DNA of 64,000 nt, from contig NZ_LJCO01000014.1 in the NCBI RefSeq assembly GCF_001399675.1, forward strand, positions 58,910-122,909, in the 5' to 3' direction. Every line of letters begins with the position of its first letter. Positions within the stretch are counted from its first letter, which is position 1. This DNA is from Paenalicyclobacillus ferrooxydans (lineage in GTDB: Bacteria > Bacillota > Bacilli > Alicyclobacillales > Alicyclobacillaceae). Both the position numbers and the translations under genes were made by a program. This document shows positions 9,555 to 17,953 of the stretch, piece by piece. The notes beneath the pieces are model-generated. The model worked only from the letters and a program-made list of their open reading frames with translations, had not been told where the DNA came from and made no database searches.

Positions 9555-10846
9555 GCGCGCGCCTCCCCTGGTTCTTCCGGTTCCGTTTCTTCATTGAACT
9601 GCGGTAGAGTCAGATTAGTCTCTGCATCGGCTACCAGCTTTAGAAACAGCTCCACTAAATCATCGTCAGCCTCAGCACCGCCGTTCTTTTCCGCGAAGAA
9701 CTTTCGGAAGATGTCTTCAATAGGTAACGAACCACCTGCTTCCGCCGTGCTCTCCTCTGCCTCCACTGTAGCAGCAGGAATCACGGGATGAATGTGCACA
9801 AACGCAGGGTTCAGGGCCCGGAGGTGACGCACCTCCTCAAGGTCCAGACCTGTCTGCACGTGGACAGTGAGATCAATCCAGGCATCCGCATCTCTCCCCT
9901 CCGCAATCCACGCCTCCACCTGTGTGATGCCTCCGGTCGCTGTCCACTTCACGAGTGGCTTCCCCTGATTCAAGGGCACCTCCCGAAAAGAAACTGGCTG
10001 CCCAGGCTGAGCATCGATAATGGTTACGCTCTTTGTCTGTCCGGCTTCGGAAAAACTGTAGGCAATGGGTGAACCGGCATACCGGGTTGGGACCTTCGCA
10101 CCCTTGACGTCTTGAGGTCGATGAAGGTGGCCGAGCGCCACATACTGCGCTGTCTCTGGAAAGACATCCGGATGAACCGCGTAGGTACCGCCGATTTGGA
10201 TCTGGATCTCAGAATCCGACTCGAGCCCACCCTGCACGTACACATGGCTCATCACGAGATTGACCGTATCGGATCGAAAATGAGATGCAAGCGAATTCAG
10301 CAACTCTCCAATTCGCTGGCTGTAGTTTCTTTGCATCTCTTGCTCGTCATCGAGCGTCTTGACCAACACCTCATTGAGGCGGGCTTCCGATGGATATGGC
10401 ACTGCGGCAATAACTGCATGCTCTGAACATCCTGGGATTCTCAGTTCGACGTATCCCATTCCCGCGTCGATCCGCTGAACCTTCCCCTCGCCCACCTCAG
10501 CGGGCTCGACGACGTCCTTTGGTAGCCCGATGAGCGTGATACCAAGTTTGTCTGCAAGTGGTCTTGCCGCCTTAATCCGCTCCGCATTATCGTGGTTCCC
10601 GGCGATTACAACGATGCCTCTCATCCCTCCTGCTGACAGGCCATCCAATGCCCGGTAAAAGAGCGCTTCAGCCTCTGCACTCGGATTCACCGTCTGATAG
10701 ACGTCCCCCGCCATGAGTACAAGATCGACGTCTTCCCGCTCACAAATTTGAACCAGTTCATCGACAAACGCAGCTTGCTCTGCCATCCTGTCCCGACCCT
10801 CAAGTGTCTTGCCAAAGTGCCAATCCGCCGTGTGAAGTATCCGCAT
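9551..10846 (-). CDS. sbcD: Exonuclease SbcD, Mre11-type nuclease subunit
   Basis: Metallophosphoesterase nuclease (431 aa) that works with SbcC. The phosphoesterase motifs are all present: HTADWHFGK at the N-terminus, LVLMAGDVYQ, VVIAGNHDN, VMSHVYVQGG and YVALGHLHRPQ. The C-terminal capping and SbcC-binding part follows. The ATG at 10846 is preferred over an upstream in-frame TTG because GGAGGTTGAAC sits directly before it. It is the first gene of a two-gene operon with sbcC. Confidence 0.95.
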   Translation of the reverse strand: MRILHTADWHFGKTLEGRDRMAEQAAFVDELVQICEREDVDLVLMAGDVYQTVNPSAEAEALFYRALDGLSAGGMRGIVVIAGNHDNAERIKAARPLADKLGITLIGLPKDVVEPAEVGEGKVQRIDAGMGYVELRIPGCSEHAVIAAVPYPSEARLNEVLVKTLDDEQEMQRNYSQRIGELLNSLASHFRSDTVNLVMSHVYVQGGLESDSEIQIQIGGTYAVHPDVFPETAQYVALGHLHRPQDVKGAKVPTRYAGSPIAYSFSEAGQTKSVTIIDAQPGQPVSFREVPLNQGKPLVKWTATGGITQVEAWIAEGRDADAWIDLTVHVQTGLDLEEVRHLRALNPAFVHIHPVIPAATVEAEESTAEAGGSLPIEDIFRKFFAEKNGGAEADDDLVELFLKLVADAETNLTLPQFNEETEPEEPGEARA

Positions 10847-11091
10847 GTTCAACCTCCAGTCTGCTGCTATCCCAATCGTTCTCGATAGAAAAGTTGTCTG
10901 TGCCTATATCGTGACATATGCCCATGACAAATTACGTCACGGAACAGGTGTTCTGCTGCTACCCCCAGCTTTCAGTTTCAGCATCAGGTTTCAGGTTTCT
11001 GAGAATACTCTCACACCACCCGCCGAGACTCATAGACCCCCGTGACACAACTGGCTCCAGCGATGCTCTGCACCGTCCCAGCAGTCCAACA

Positions 11092-11216
11092 GTACTTTAA
11101 TGATATCCGACTTGTTCGTTATAAGAAACAAAGAGATTCGCAACCATCCTCGGACTGACAGCTCGCTAAACCCGGTTCACCTCTCGTAGCAAACTAGAAA
11201 AACCATATGTATGGTG
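11092..11216. repeat. Left flank sequence related to 15550-15672
   Basis: Segment in a gene-free stretch (10847-11480) that aligns by eye with the sequence at the other side of the four-gene cassette. Shared landmarks in the same order and spacing are CAGTCC, GTTCGTTRTAARRAACRAAG and TCTCGTRGCAAACYAG followed by AAACCATAT/AAGCCGTAT. A further pair is GTGACATATGCCCATGACAA (10912-10931) against GATGACATCCGCCAGTGACAA (15373-15393). The match is diverged, so it may be an old duplication or element end rather than a recent target duplication. Confidence 0.4.
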
Positions 11217-11480
11217 TAAATCAGGGAAGACGGAAGCTATCTTAAAGACAAGGACTGATACCTTAACGAACCTTGCTGCGACCGCAACAGACCGAGACCT
11301 GACCTATAAAAGGGACAAGGTCTCAGTCGCCCCATTAAGCAGTTCACACGGACTGGCAGGTTGTGCGAGCTTGTGCTTATACCTTGGTCTAGGTGCCGTG
11401 TCACGACTCATCGATAGACGTAAATGAGCCTCTGATACCTCTTTCTCTTGCACTCAAGACCAGTTATCAAATGGGATATC

Positions 11481-12194
11481 TTAACCCCGAACATCAATGA
11501 ACACGCTAGGAACCCGGTCGGACAGGTAGTGGTCCTCGCTCAGGCTCAGGTGCGCAAGTCTCGTTTCGATGGCATCTTTCCAAACACCTATCGAGTGAAC
11601 GGTCTCGACACCAGGCTGCTTCGTGTATTGACAATCTTTACACTTATAAAAGGTGTCATTGAGAAAATAGATATTTACCAAACGAGCGGGTGTTCCCGTC
11701 TTATTTGCTAACCAAAGCATGAACAGGCGATTGGCGTACTGATAATACGTGTGCAGCCAGTCTGAAGCCGGATCTGCACCCAATGCGCTCTTCAAACAAT
11801 CGACAGCCTTCGTAATTTGCGATAGCCCTTCGCCTTTTGCGCGAACCTGCCCCTTCAGTTCTCCTGGATGTGACTTGGCCTCGAAAAGTAGTAACTCACG
11901 AGTTCCATCATGCCGATTTAGCCAAGCAATCGCATCCCACGTTGGCGGTGTTCCGCTCTGCGGCCACTTGACGTTATATCTCCGCGCCGTCTCAGACTCA
12001 GGGTCGAGAAAATCGAATCCTCTACGCTCTCTATCAGGCCAACGCTCGTTCGTCTTGAAACAGAAATCCACCCAATCAATTCGGCCATTAGTCCCAACAC
12101 TCTTCAGAACTTCACGGTCAAGGAAGTCCCTGTGACGTCCCATAAACCTCAACAGGTGCCACTCACTGCCGTATCCATATCCTATCTCTCCCAT
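11481..12194 (-). CDS. Conserved protein with PD-(D/E)XK-like nuclease motif (cassette gene 4)
   Basis: Protein of 237 aa with no assigned function. The centre reads PPTWDAIAWL followed by ELLLFEAKSH, an Asp-strand-ExK arrangement typical of PD-(D/E)XK nucleases, with Asp near residue 85 and Glu-Ala-Lys near 104. Downstream are a conserved aromatic stretch (HTYYQYANRLFMLWLANK) and a C-terminal LSDRVPSVFIDV. From memory, similar proteins of unknown role occur in many actinobacteria and proteobacteria with the same EAK, YYQ.ANR and LSD.V blocks. The start at 12194 is chosen because GGGGGGT precedes it; an upstream in-frame start at 12215 has no such site. It is the last of four minus-strand genes. 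DNA cleavage is inferred from the motif only. Confidence 0.6.
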   Translation of the reverse strand: MGEIGYGYGSEWHLLRFMGRHRDFLDREVLKSVGTNGRIDWVDFCFKTNERWPDRERRGFDFLDPESETARRYNVKWPQSGTPPTWDAIAWLNRHDGTRELLLFEAKSHPGELKGQVRAKGEGLSQITKAVDCLKSALGADPASDWLHTYYQYANRLFMLWLANKTGTPARLVNIYFLNDTFYKCKDCQYTKQPGVETVHSIGVWKDAIETRLAHLSLSEDHYLSDRVPSVFIDVRG

Positions 12195-12344
12195 TAAAAT
12201 ACCCCCCGTCCACATAACAGGCTCAGTGCATACCGTACCCCTGCAGTTCCAATCAACGGCTCGGCTTATATCGATGCGAAGGCTATGACTGTTTATATTT
12301 ATGCTGCAGTGCTAAACATTCAGAGGTATCCCAAACTTACTACC

Positions 12345-13136
12345 TCAGTTAGCCTCCGCCTCCACATGGTTGAGGTCGTGTAGTTGCTCGCGAATCCAGT
12401 TTGCAATGAGTTCCAGACTGTCCTTGCCTGCGTATTTCGCATAGACATTCCAACCAAATACCTGGAGCCTTCGGTTGAGTGGAGCGCCAAGCAGAGAGTC
12501 AACCTCGACGTAGTAACCATCCACCTTAGGCTTCCGTGTTCCTTCATCGGTGGTGTAAGTTTTTCGCAAACTAACCCGCGTTGGACGAAGGTTCAAAATT
12601 CGGAAAACCTCTTTTGCGGTCTTCCATCCATTGAGAAGAATCGCCCGATACGGCCCGTGTACAATTAAGTCCTTCAGTACCTCTAGATCGTGTTCAAGCA
12701 ACGCCTGTTTCTGGTCTTCGTTCAGGTTTGCCCAGACTTCGCGAGTAGCCCACTGAGAAATGTCAAGGTGACACGCTATGCCGTCGGCATATGACTTACC
12801 GGTGATGGACCCTAAAAGGTCCCCCAACCGCTTGAACCAATCGAGAGGAATACCGGGACGTTCAAAATACCGTTCGCAGTAGTCCAGGATCTTCTTACAG
12901 TCTCCCTTTTGAAGCTGACCATAATCGCAAACGTCTAAGGTATCTAGTGTCTGAAACCGATGCTGGCCGCCCACCAGCTGGAACTCTCGATAACTCGGAT
13001 TCAAGCTGACAGTAGCGATGGGAGCTGTTTTGTATCGTCCAAAGGCAATGACCGGAGTACTCCGAGGAACAACCGTGCAGTTCTCAGGAGGTGTCATGTT
13101 TAATCTTCGGTAAATCACGTTATCCAAATAAGTCAT
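12345..13136 (-). CDS. Uracil-DNA-glycosylase-like protein (cassette gene 3)
   Basis: Protein of 263 aa. The blocks STPVIAFGRYKTAPIATVS and LNPSYREF near residues 27-53, a central ACHLDISQWAT, and LIVHGPYRAILLNG resemble the three strand-loop motifs of the uracil-DNA-glycosylase fold (catalytic-loop GLNPS, a middle His block and a late hydrophobic strand). Relatives with the same AFG, LNPS.REF and CHLD..QWAT blocks are known to me only as hypothetical proteins. The fold is an inference; base excision or binding of a modified base would be the obvious role if it is right. The start ATG has GGGGAGGAAGGACT upstream. It is 44 bp downstream of the next gene and 150 bp upstream of the nuclease-like gene. 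Confidence 0.55.
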   Translation of the reverse strand: MTYLDNVIYRRLNMTPPENCTVVPRSTPVIAFGRYKTAPIATVSLNPSYREFQLVGGQHRFQTLDTLDVCDYGQLQKGDCKKILDYCERYFERPGIPLDWFKRLGDLLGSITGKSYADGIACHLDISQWATREVWANLNEDQKQALLEHDLEVLKDLIVHGPYRAILLNGWKTAKEVFRILNLRPTRVSLRKTYTTDEGTRKPKVDGYYVEVDSLLGAPLNRRLQVFGWNVYAKYAGKDSLELIANWIREQLHDLNHVEAEAN

Positions 13137-13180
13137 AGTCCTTCCTCCCCTATTAAGAAACTGAATCTAACAAGTGATAT

Positions 13181-14080
13181 TTAGACGAAGGCATTAATCC
13201 CCAGAGACAACGGCTCACTGCGTTCGGTCAAATCAGCGGTAATTTCCGTCCATACTTTGTATGGGCTCACACTGTTGTAGTACCCTTTGCTACCCTGGTT
13301 TTGCGACGAGTCAAAAAGGGACGATAGCGATGGCGACAAGAACGAAGGGCGCCGAAATCCGTGATATTTTGCACGACTGCCTTCGGTGAGGCACGGAAAA
13401 AAACTAAACATCCCATTCACTGGATTCTCATATGTGGCACCAGTGTACAGAGTGAACTCCAAGTCCTCATCGAGGATGCGGTCAATAGTTAACGGAAAAT
13501 ACCAGTCTGGTACTCTCTCCACTACTCCTTTATCTTGATGGCTGTGGTCCCGACGATACGGTATCTTGCCTCCAACTACAAAAACAGTATCGAGCATAAA
13601 ACGACCATGCCTCGATTCGTCTTTGAAATAAGAGCCAAACAAAACTACATCACCAGGTATCAACCGGGACAGGTATGTCTCGGAGCCATTCTTTCTTCGC
13701 TGTTTGCATAATGAGTAGATGAATTCGTTTCCAAACACACAAGGATCTGTGTTCTGAAGTTCACCTGTGGGTGGCATACACGGTCTGATTGGTACATGCA
13801 CGCGGCTAGGCAGTTGATTGCGACTTCGTTGGGCGATAGGTTTCGTGTTTTTGCTCATCCAGAACTCCGTTTCGGCTTCCCACTCACCCCAAAAGCCAAT
13901 AGGCCCATCATGAACGACTGGGTTACGAACGGAGGATATCGCCCTGCCTTGAGTGTGGAAGTATTTCCGCGTGTGTTCTCGGGAAAGTGGTGTCCACATC
14001 GATGGAGACTGAGGATCTCGGACAGGGGTCCATTCAGAACCTGGATGATAGAACTTTACAACCATTGGACTTCTAGACAT
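13181..14080 (-). CDS. Conserved protein of unknown function (cassette gene 2)
   Basis: Protein of 299 aa, soluble, no signal or membrane segment. I do not recognise a named domain. Notable blocks are KFYHPGSEWTP at the N-terminus, HDGPIGFWGEWEAETEFW near residue 57, QNTDPCVFGNEFIYSLCKQ near 108, and LIPGDVVLFGSYFKDES followed by RFMLDTVFVVGG near 150-170. From memory these blocks recur in a scattered family of bacterial hypothetical proteins, so the gene is real and conserved. The Trp/Glu- and Asp/Thr-rich conserved motifs suggest a binding or enzymatic pocket rather than a structural protein, but no function can be given. The start ATG follows GGGGTGTAGCCTAAG. Confidence 0.5.
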   Translation of the reverse strand: MSRSPMVVKFYHPGSEWTPVRDPQSPSMWTPLSREHTRKYFHTQGRAISSVRNPVVHDGPIGFWGEWEAETEFWMSKNTKPIAQRSRNQLPSRVHVPIRPCMPPTGELQNTDPCVFGNEFIYSLCKQRRKNGSETYLSRLIPGDVVLFGSYFKDESRHGRFMLDTVFVVGGKIPYRRDHSHQDKGVVERVPDWYFPLTIDRILDEDLEFTLYTGATYENPVNGMFSFFPCLTEGSRAKYHGFRRPSFLSPSLSSLFDSSQNQGSKGYYNSVSPYKVWTEITADLTERSEPLSLGINAFV

Positions 14081-14170
14081 CTTAGGCTACACCCCATTCA
14101 CTACGCACTTTGGAAACGTTCTTCCGAGAGGACTTGTTAAACTGACTATTTGTACCATTTAGCCGAAAAA

Positions 14171-14959
14171 CTATAGATTTTGTATCTGATGTACTAGCTG
14201 TGAAACGGAAGGTTGAAGCCAATCATAGCCTTCGATGTCCTCCGCAAGCGCTTCTTCCAAGACATTTGGATGTAACGCAGCAGCCAGAAAATACAACTGA
14301 CTGCGTGGGTCGGGGACGTGTCCTCTAGCTTTGGAAACGTATTCTCTGAGGAACTCCTCAAGGTACGAGCGGTTTTTCGGATCAAGCAGTTCTTTGTTGG
14401 ACATTTCACGTCCAAGAAGCTGTTGCACGTGTTCATTATCCAAGCCGTTGCGCATTGACATAACTAAAAAGAAAACATTTCTGGGCTTGATCCCGTAGCC
14501 CTGTGCTTCTCTTACGAATTCGTCGATGCTGCCATACCAACGCTCACCACGGCTTCCGTAACCTAAGTCCGTATATACCTTAAGAGCACAAAGAGGTCTC
14601 TCATCTCTCCAAAAAACGAGCATGTTGCCCTTTTCCACATTTATTTCAACATCGGGTACCTGATCCGAAAAGAATTCAGTGAAGACCCGAGCGAGATTGT
14701 TAGATACCCGAATCGACGATTTCTTACCGCCCCCCCGCTCTAGCACCAATTGTTCTTCCTCGAAATAAACCTGCAACACCCGCGTAAACAATTCTGCCTC
14801 GAGTGTCTTGGCTCGAATTTGCAGGTCTTCCACAATCGAAGCTGTCGATGGCTGACCGTCTACATAAGCACTCACCAGACGTTCAAGTGCGATGGCGATT
14901 CGTTGTAGGTTAACTGAATCGTCTGCCGTCCACACCACATTATCCACAACCTTTCTCAT
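14171..14959 (-). CDS. Hypothetical protein, first gene of the four-gene cassette
   Basis: Protein of 262 aa from this ATG, 268 aa if the upstream GTG at 14977 is used; neither has a strong ribosome site. I do not recognise the family. The N-terminal third is helical (NLQRIAIALERLVSAYVDG). The middle has VPDVEINVEKGNMLVFWRD and PLCALKVYTDLGYGSRGERWYG, which resembles a nuclease-like strand pattern but lacks a clear ExK, so no catalytic claim is made. The C-terminal half is helical and ends in LHPNVLEEALAEDIEGYDW. Its position as promoter-proximal gene suggests a sensor or specificity part of the cassette, which is speculation. Confidence 0.4.
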   Translation of the reverse strand: MRKVVDNVVWTADDSVNLQRIAIALERLVSAYVDGQPSTASIVEDLQIRAKTLEAELFTRVLQVYFEEEQLVLERGGGKKSSIRVSNNLARVFTEFFSDQVPDVEINVEKGNMLVFWRDERPLCALKVYTDLGYGSRGERWYGSIDEFVREAQGYGIKPRNVFFLVMSMRNGLDNEHVQQLLGREMSNKELLDPKNRSYLEEFLREYVSKARGHVPDPRSQLYFLAAALHPNVLEEALAEDIEGYDWLQPSVSQLVHQIQNL

Positions 14960-14977
14960 TGTTTCTCTCGGATTCAC

Positions 14978-15549
14978 CCGTGCGAATCAGATTATACAGC
15001 ATATTGCACATACACGCAACATTAACACGGTTTCACAAACATTCACCATGGTAAATGCAACTTGTGAAACACCCAGTGTCGATCCGTTCACCGTACTTTG
15101 ACAACCTAATCACTCACTTGTCATGCGAGATAGTCGTCTATTGGAAACCACGTTTCCTCAATAAGCATGCGATTGCCTAATGGCCGCCTGGCTTAATACC
15201 AAGCAAGACCTTAAAGACGGTTGCCGTGCAGTTGATGTCCCTTCTCCCGCCCCAATACCTGCAGTTCGCCCGTACCCGTTGGCAGTTGATCCTGGTTGCC
15301 TTGCCGTACACATCGCCTTCTGTAATTAAAAGTGGTGGATCACCCATACAGCGACTTCTCCATCTTGGCTATGTGATGACATCCGCCAGTGACAAGCCAC
15401 GTCACTGAATACACGTTCCGGTTATGGCCTTGGGGGTCCACTGCCAAGCACACCGGCTTAGGAGGTGCTTAGCACAACCGTTCCCCCCGCCTTAGTGCTG
15501 ACATTCAGTATGAATGGCCCAATGTGAATGTTAATTCCGGCACAGTCCC
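14978..15549. other. Gene-free region upstream of the cassette
   Basis: No convincing gene is seen. It must hold the promoter of the minus-strand cassette. The part around 15232-15300 and 15365-15420 contains sequence recalling 10910-10950 on the other side of the cassette. Confidence 0.35.
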
Positions 15550-15672
15550 CAGTTAACTGAATAATATACTAGACGTTCGTTGTAAAGAACGAAGTCAAAC
15601 AAAAGCTATTCATTCCTACCACTAACGCCACCCCAAGATGCGTCTCGTGGCAAACCAGCAAAGCCGTATATT
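15550..15672. repeat. Right flank sequence related to 11092-11216
   Basis: Diverged counterpart of the left flank. It contains the short perfect palindrome TTCGTT-GTAAAG-AACGAA (15575-15592); the left copy has TTCGTT followed by a one-mismatch second arm. The segment runs directly into the broken 5' end of the aminotransferase remnant, so it marks one side of a rearrangement. Confidence 0.4.
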
Positions 15673-15674
15673 TT

Positions 15675-16484
15675 TTGCCACCAATAGGGAAGGTGGGAGC
15701 TGAACCGGTTCCGGTTCCCGCTCCTTTGCTCGAGGCGAAGGACTTCCGGTTTGATGTAGATCACTTAAGCACTTTGATCTCTAATAAAACGAAACTCATC
15801 ATTCTGAACTCACCGCAAAACCCAACAGGTGGTGTACTGACGGAGGCCGATCTCATTGAAGTCTCCCGGCTCGCCATCGAACACGACCTGTGGGTGCTGA
15901 CGGATGAGATTTACAGTCGCATTATCTACAACGGGGCGTTCCACAGTATTGCCTCGATTCCGGGTATGAAGGAAAGGACCATCATCCTCGACGGCTTCTC
16001 GAAGACCTACGCTATGACCGGGTGGAGACTTGGGTATGGTGTCATGAACCGTGGACTTGCTGACCTTACCGCGCGCCTCGTTACAAACTCAAACTCCTGT
16101 ACGACCACGTTTGTACAGTACGGAGGAATTTCAGCATTAACAGGTTCGCAGGACTTTGTCCATGAGATGGTCGAGGAGTTTCGCGCCCGAAGAGACATCG
16201 TAGTCTCAGCGTTGAGAAACATGCGCGGAGTCACGTGCAGGGAGCCAAGCGGGGCTTTTTACGTATTCCCAAACGTGACCGAGGCCTGCAGGAATCTTGG
16301 GTTTACAACCGCGAAGGAACTGCAGCAGCATCTGTTGCACGAAGGTGTGGCTGTGTTGCCTCGAACCGCGTTCGGATCGAAAAACGAAGGAGAGCAAGAA
16401 GAGTACCTCCGACTCTCCTATGCGACTTCGCGTGAGAACATCCGCAAAGGGTTGGAACTGATGAAGCAAGTGCTCGAGCAGTAA
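15675..16484 (+). pseudogene. Class I aminotransferase, N-terminus missing
   Basis: C-terminal two thirds (269 codons) of a fold-type I pyridoxal-phosphate aminotransferase. Present are LNSPQNPTGGVLT, the Asp-bearing VLTDEIYSRI, the cofactor lysine in DGFSKTYAMTGWRLGYG, and the Arg-bearing LRLSYATS near the end. Family members are about 390-400 aa, so roughly 120-130 N-terminal residues, including the glycine-rich cofactor phosphate site, are gone. Homology stops at about 15677 (PPIGKVGAEPVPVP), directly against the flank sequence of the cassette. No good ribosome site precedes the only possible start (TTG), so this is called a truncated relic. The 3' end is intact and is followed by a terminator. 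Confidence 0.8.
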
Positions 16485-16556
16485 GCCCCCCCCTGGTGAA
16501 ATCACGGATTACAGCGAGCAACTGTGACAGGGGAGCAACAAGTTAGTCTCGATAAG

Positions 16557-16584
16557 AAGGGATCCAGACCACTTGGATCCCTTT
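16557..16584. terminator. Bidirectional terminator
   Basis: AAGGGATCC and GGATCCCTT form a 9-bp stem around a 9-base loop, with CTTTCGTTT on one side and CTTCTTATC on the other. It lies between the convergent aminotransferase relic and the small gene at 16592. Confidence 0.7.
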
Positions 16585-16591
16585 CGTTTGG

Positions 16592-16780
16592 TTAGCGAAC
16601 CCGGATGGCCTTGATCTGCCCCACATTGATGTAGGTTAAACCACTCAAGTCTCCGCCTGAAAAGGCAACCTGATTATCTTTATAGAACTGAAAGTTGGTG
16701 TCGAGGAAGTTTGAATTACTAAACCATACAGAGACTGGCGAACCTGGAGTAAGGGTTCTTAAGATGCTCATCACATCCAT
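16592..16780 (-). CDS. Small hypothetical protein
   Basis: Peptide of 62 aa with a hydrophilic, beta-rich sequence (SPVSVWFSNSNF, QVAFSGGDLSG, YINVGQIKAIRV) that looks like a small barrel. I do not recognise the family. The start at 16780 is chosen over the in-frame ATG at 16804 because AAAGGGGTGAG lies just before it. No partner gene is obvious. Confidence 0.5.
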   Translation of the reverse strand: MDVMSILRTLTPGSPVSVWFSNSNFLDTNFQFYKDNQVAFSGGDLSGLTYINVGQIKAIRVR

Positions 16781-16840
16781 TTTCTCACCCCTTTGATGTG
16801 GCATAGTTTAGTGTATGCTCCGTCAGACTATAGGTGTGGA

Positions 16841-16865
16841 CAAACCCGAACCCCCTGCGGGTTTG
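16841..16865. terminator. Short inverted repeat
   Basis: CAAACCCG and CGGGTTTG form an 8-bp stem. It is a possible terminator or regulatory hairpin upstream of the small gene at 16592-16780. The rest of 16781-16997 shows nothing else. Confidence 0.3.
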
Positions 16866-16997
16866 GACGTCAGTCAGCCAGCGGCTGAGTGGTCTCGCCA
16901 GTGCCAACAGGATTGGCCCCCACCACACCCTCTTCGTCTTTCCAATCTAGTTCGTTACTGGTTCTAAAAAGTTTACTCAGTGCCAACACCTGCCCGA

Positions 16998-17157
16998 GTT
17001 GGCGGGCCCACAGGCAGTAGAGCGCGCAACAGACCTGATTCGTGACGTGGCCGTGCGTGACGACAGACTGTTGATGAGATCTTCAATCAAAAGTCGTTCA
17101 TGTCAAATCGTCCGCTTGCCAATAGTGAGTCCAACAAGGATAGGGCCTGTGCCCCAT
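16998..17157 (-). pseudogene. Fragment of a second ADP-ribosylglycohydrolase gene
   Basis: Two blocks closely match the intact gene at 4659-5603. Block one (about 16998-17091) matches about 5045-5133, including a long shared run around GACCTGATTCGTGACGTGGC. Block two (about 17105-17157) matches about 5369-5420, around GCCAATAGTGAGTCCAACAA. The roughly 235 bp that should separate them are missing and the frame is broken, so it cannot be functional. The 17158-17365 stretch beyond it shows no gene. Confidence 0.8.
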
Positions 17158-17365
17158 GATTGAGATCTGCGGCGAAGCAGCCAGCGGAGAATGGTTTCGG
17201 GGCAGTTTTATCCAATGAAAATGGCGTGCCAAATTGATTACCATTCGGACGCCATTCCCTTTGCAAAATACCTTATTTGACACTTTAGAACGGAACCAGT
17301 GACACATTTCCCAAGAAGCTTCTTGGTCGATTCTGGTACGTTTCACGATCACAAAACTTCAGGTG

Positions 17366-17686
17366 TTAAGCTTCCTCAATATAGTTTGGGAAGTATTCTT
17401 CGAGTTGATTTACTTCATTCCATTTTTCCAGAAGGTTGCGAGCCGTGTCTGCATCAATGACCTCGATATTGCTATGGTCAAAATGGAGGTTTCTCTCAGA
17501 ATGGTAGGTGGAGTCAAAGATTGGTCCACTGTCATAAGAAACGAACCAATTGCCTTTTGACGTACGGTACAGGGTCTGTTCTCGATACTTGAAAGCCGTT
17601 GGGTCAAAGCCGTTTGTCCAGGTTGCTACTTCCGTTGCTTTGCTCGTATCATACCTTTTCCCGTCAATGACTCTTACCATTGTCAT
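17366..17686 (-). CDS. Hypothetical protein of a mobile-element-associated family
   Basis: Soluble protein of 106 aa. The pattern KRYDTSKATEVATWTNG, LYRTSKGNWFVSYDSG and DADTARNLLEKW resembles a family of small proteins I recall as frequent on plasmids and integrative elements of Gram-positives (DTxxAxxxxxW, LYxTxKGxWF). The function of that family is unknown to me. The ribosome site TAGGAGGTCGGG sits right before the ATG. It fits the accessory character of the region. Confidence 0.55.
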   Translation of the reverse strand: MTMVRVIDGKRYDTSKATEVATWTNGFDPTAFKYREQTLYRTSKGNWFVSYDSGPIFDSTYHSERNLHFDHSNIEVIDADTARNLLEKWNEVNQLEEYFPNYIEEA

Positions 17687-17953
17687 CCCGACCTCCTATG
17701 GCCACGGGCCGACTTCTCGTCAGGCACTCTCCAGAAAGAGAACCTATCCAAAGTATAGAATGTTTTGCAAGCGTTTTCAAAGATTTCCGTCAGCAACTAT
17801 TCTTTGGTGGGGCGTTTTTTCGAGGGGCCCCAGTTACGTACTTTAACTCCGCATATTCGCGCGTGATCGCCTTCCTTTACTAATTTGAACATCATCTCAG
17901 TCTCATGAAGTACAATAGTCATAATTAGAAGGATTAGGAAACCGAGGTGTTTT

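Noticed and set aside
5856..10846. SbcCD as part of the defence island
   Set aside because: SbcCD is a common housekeeping repair nuclease; adjacency alone is not evidence.
11481..14977. Restriction-modification system
   Set aside because: No methyltransferase motifs are seen in any of the four proteins.
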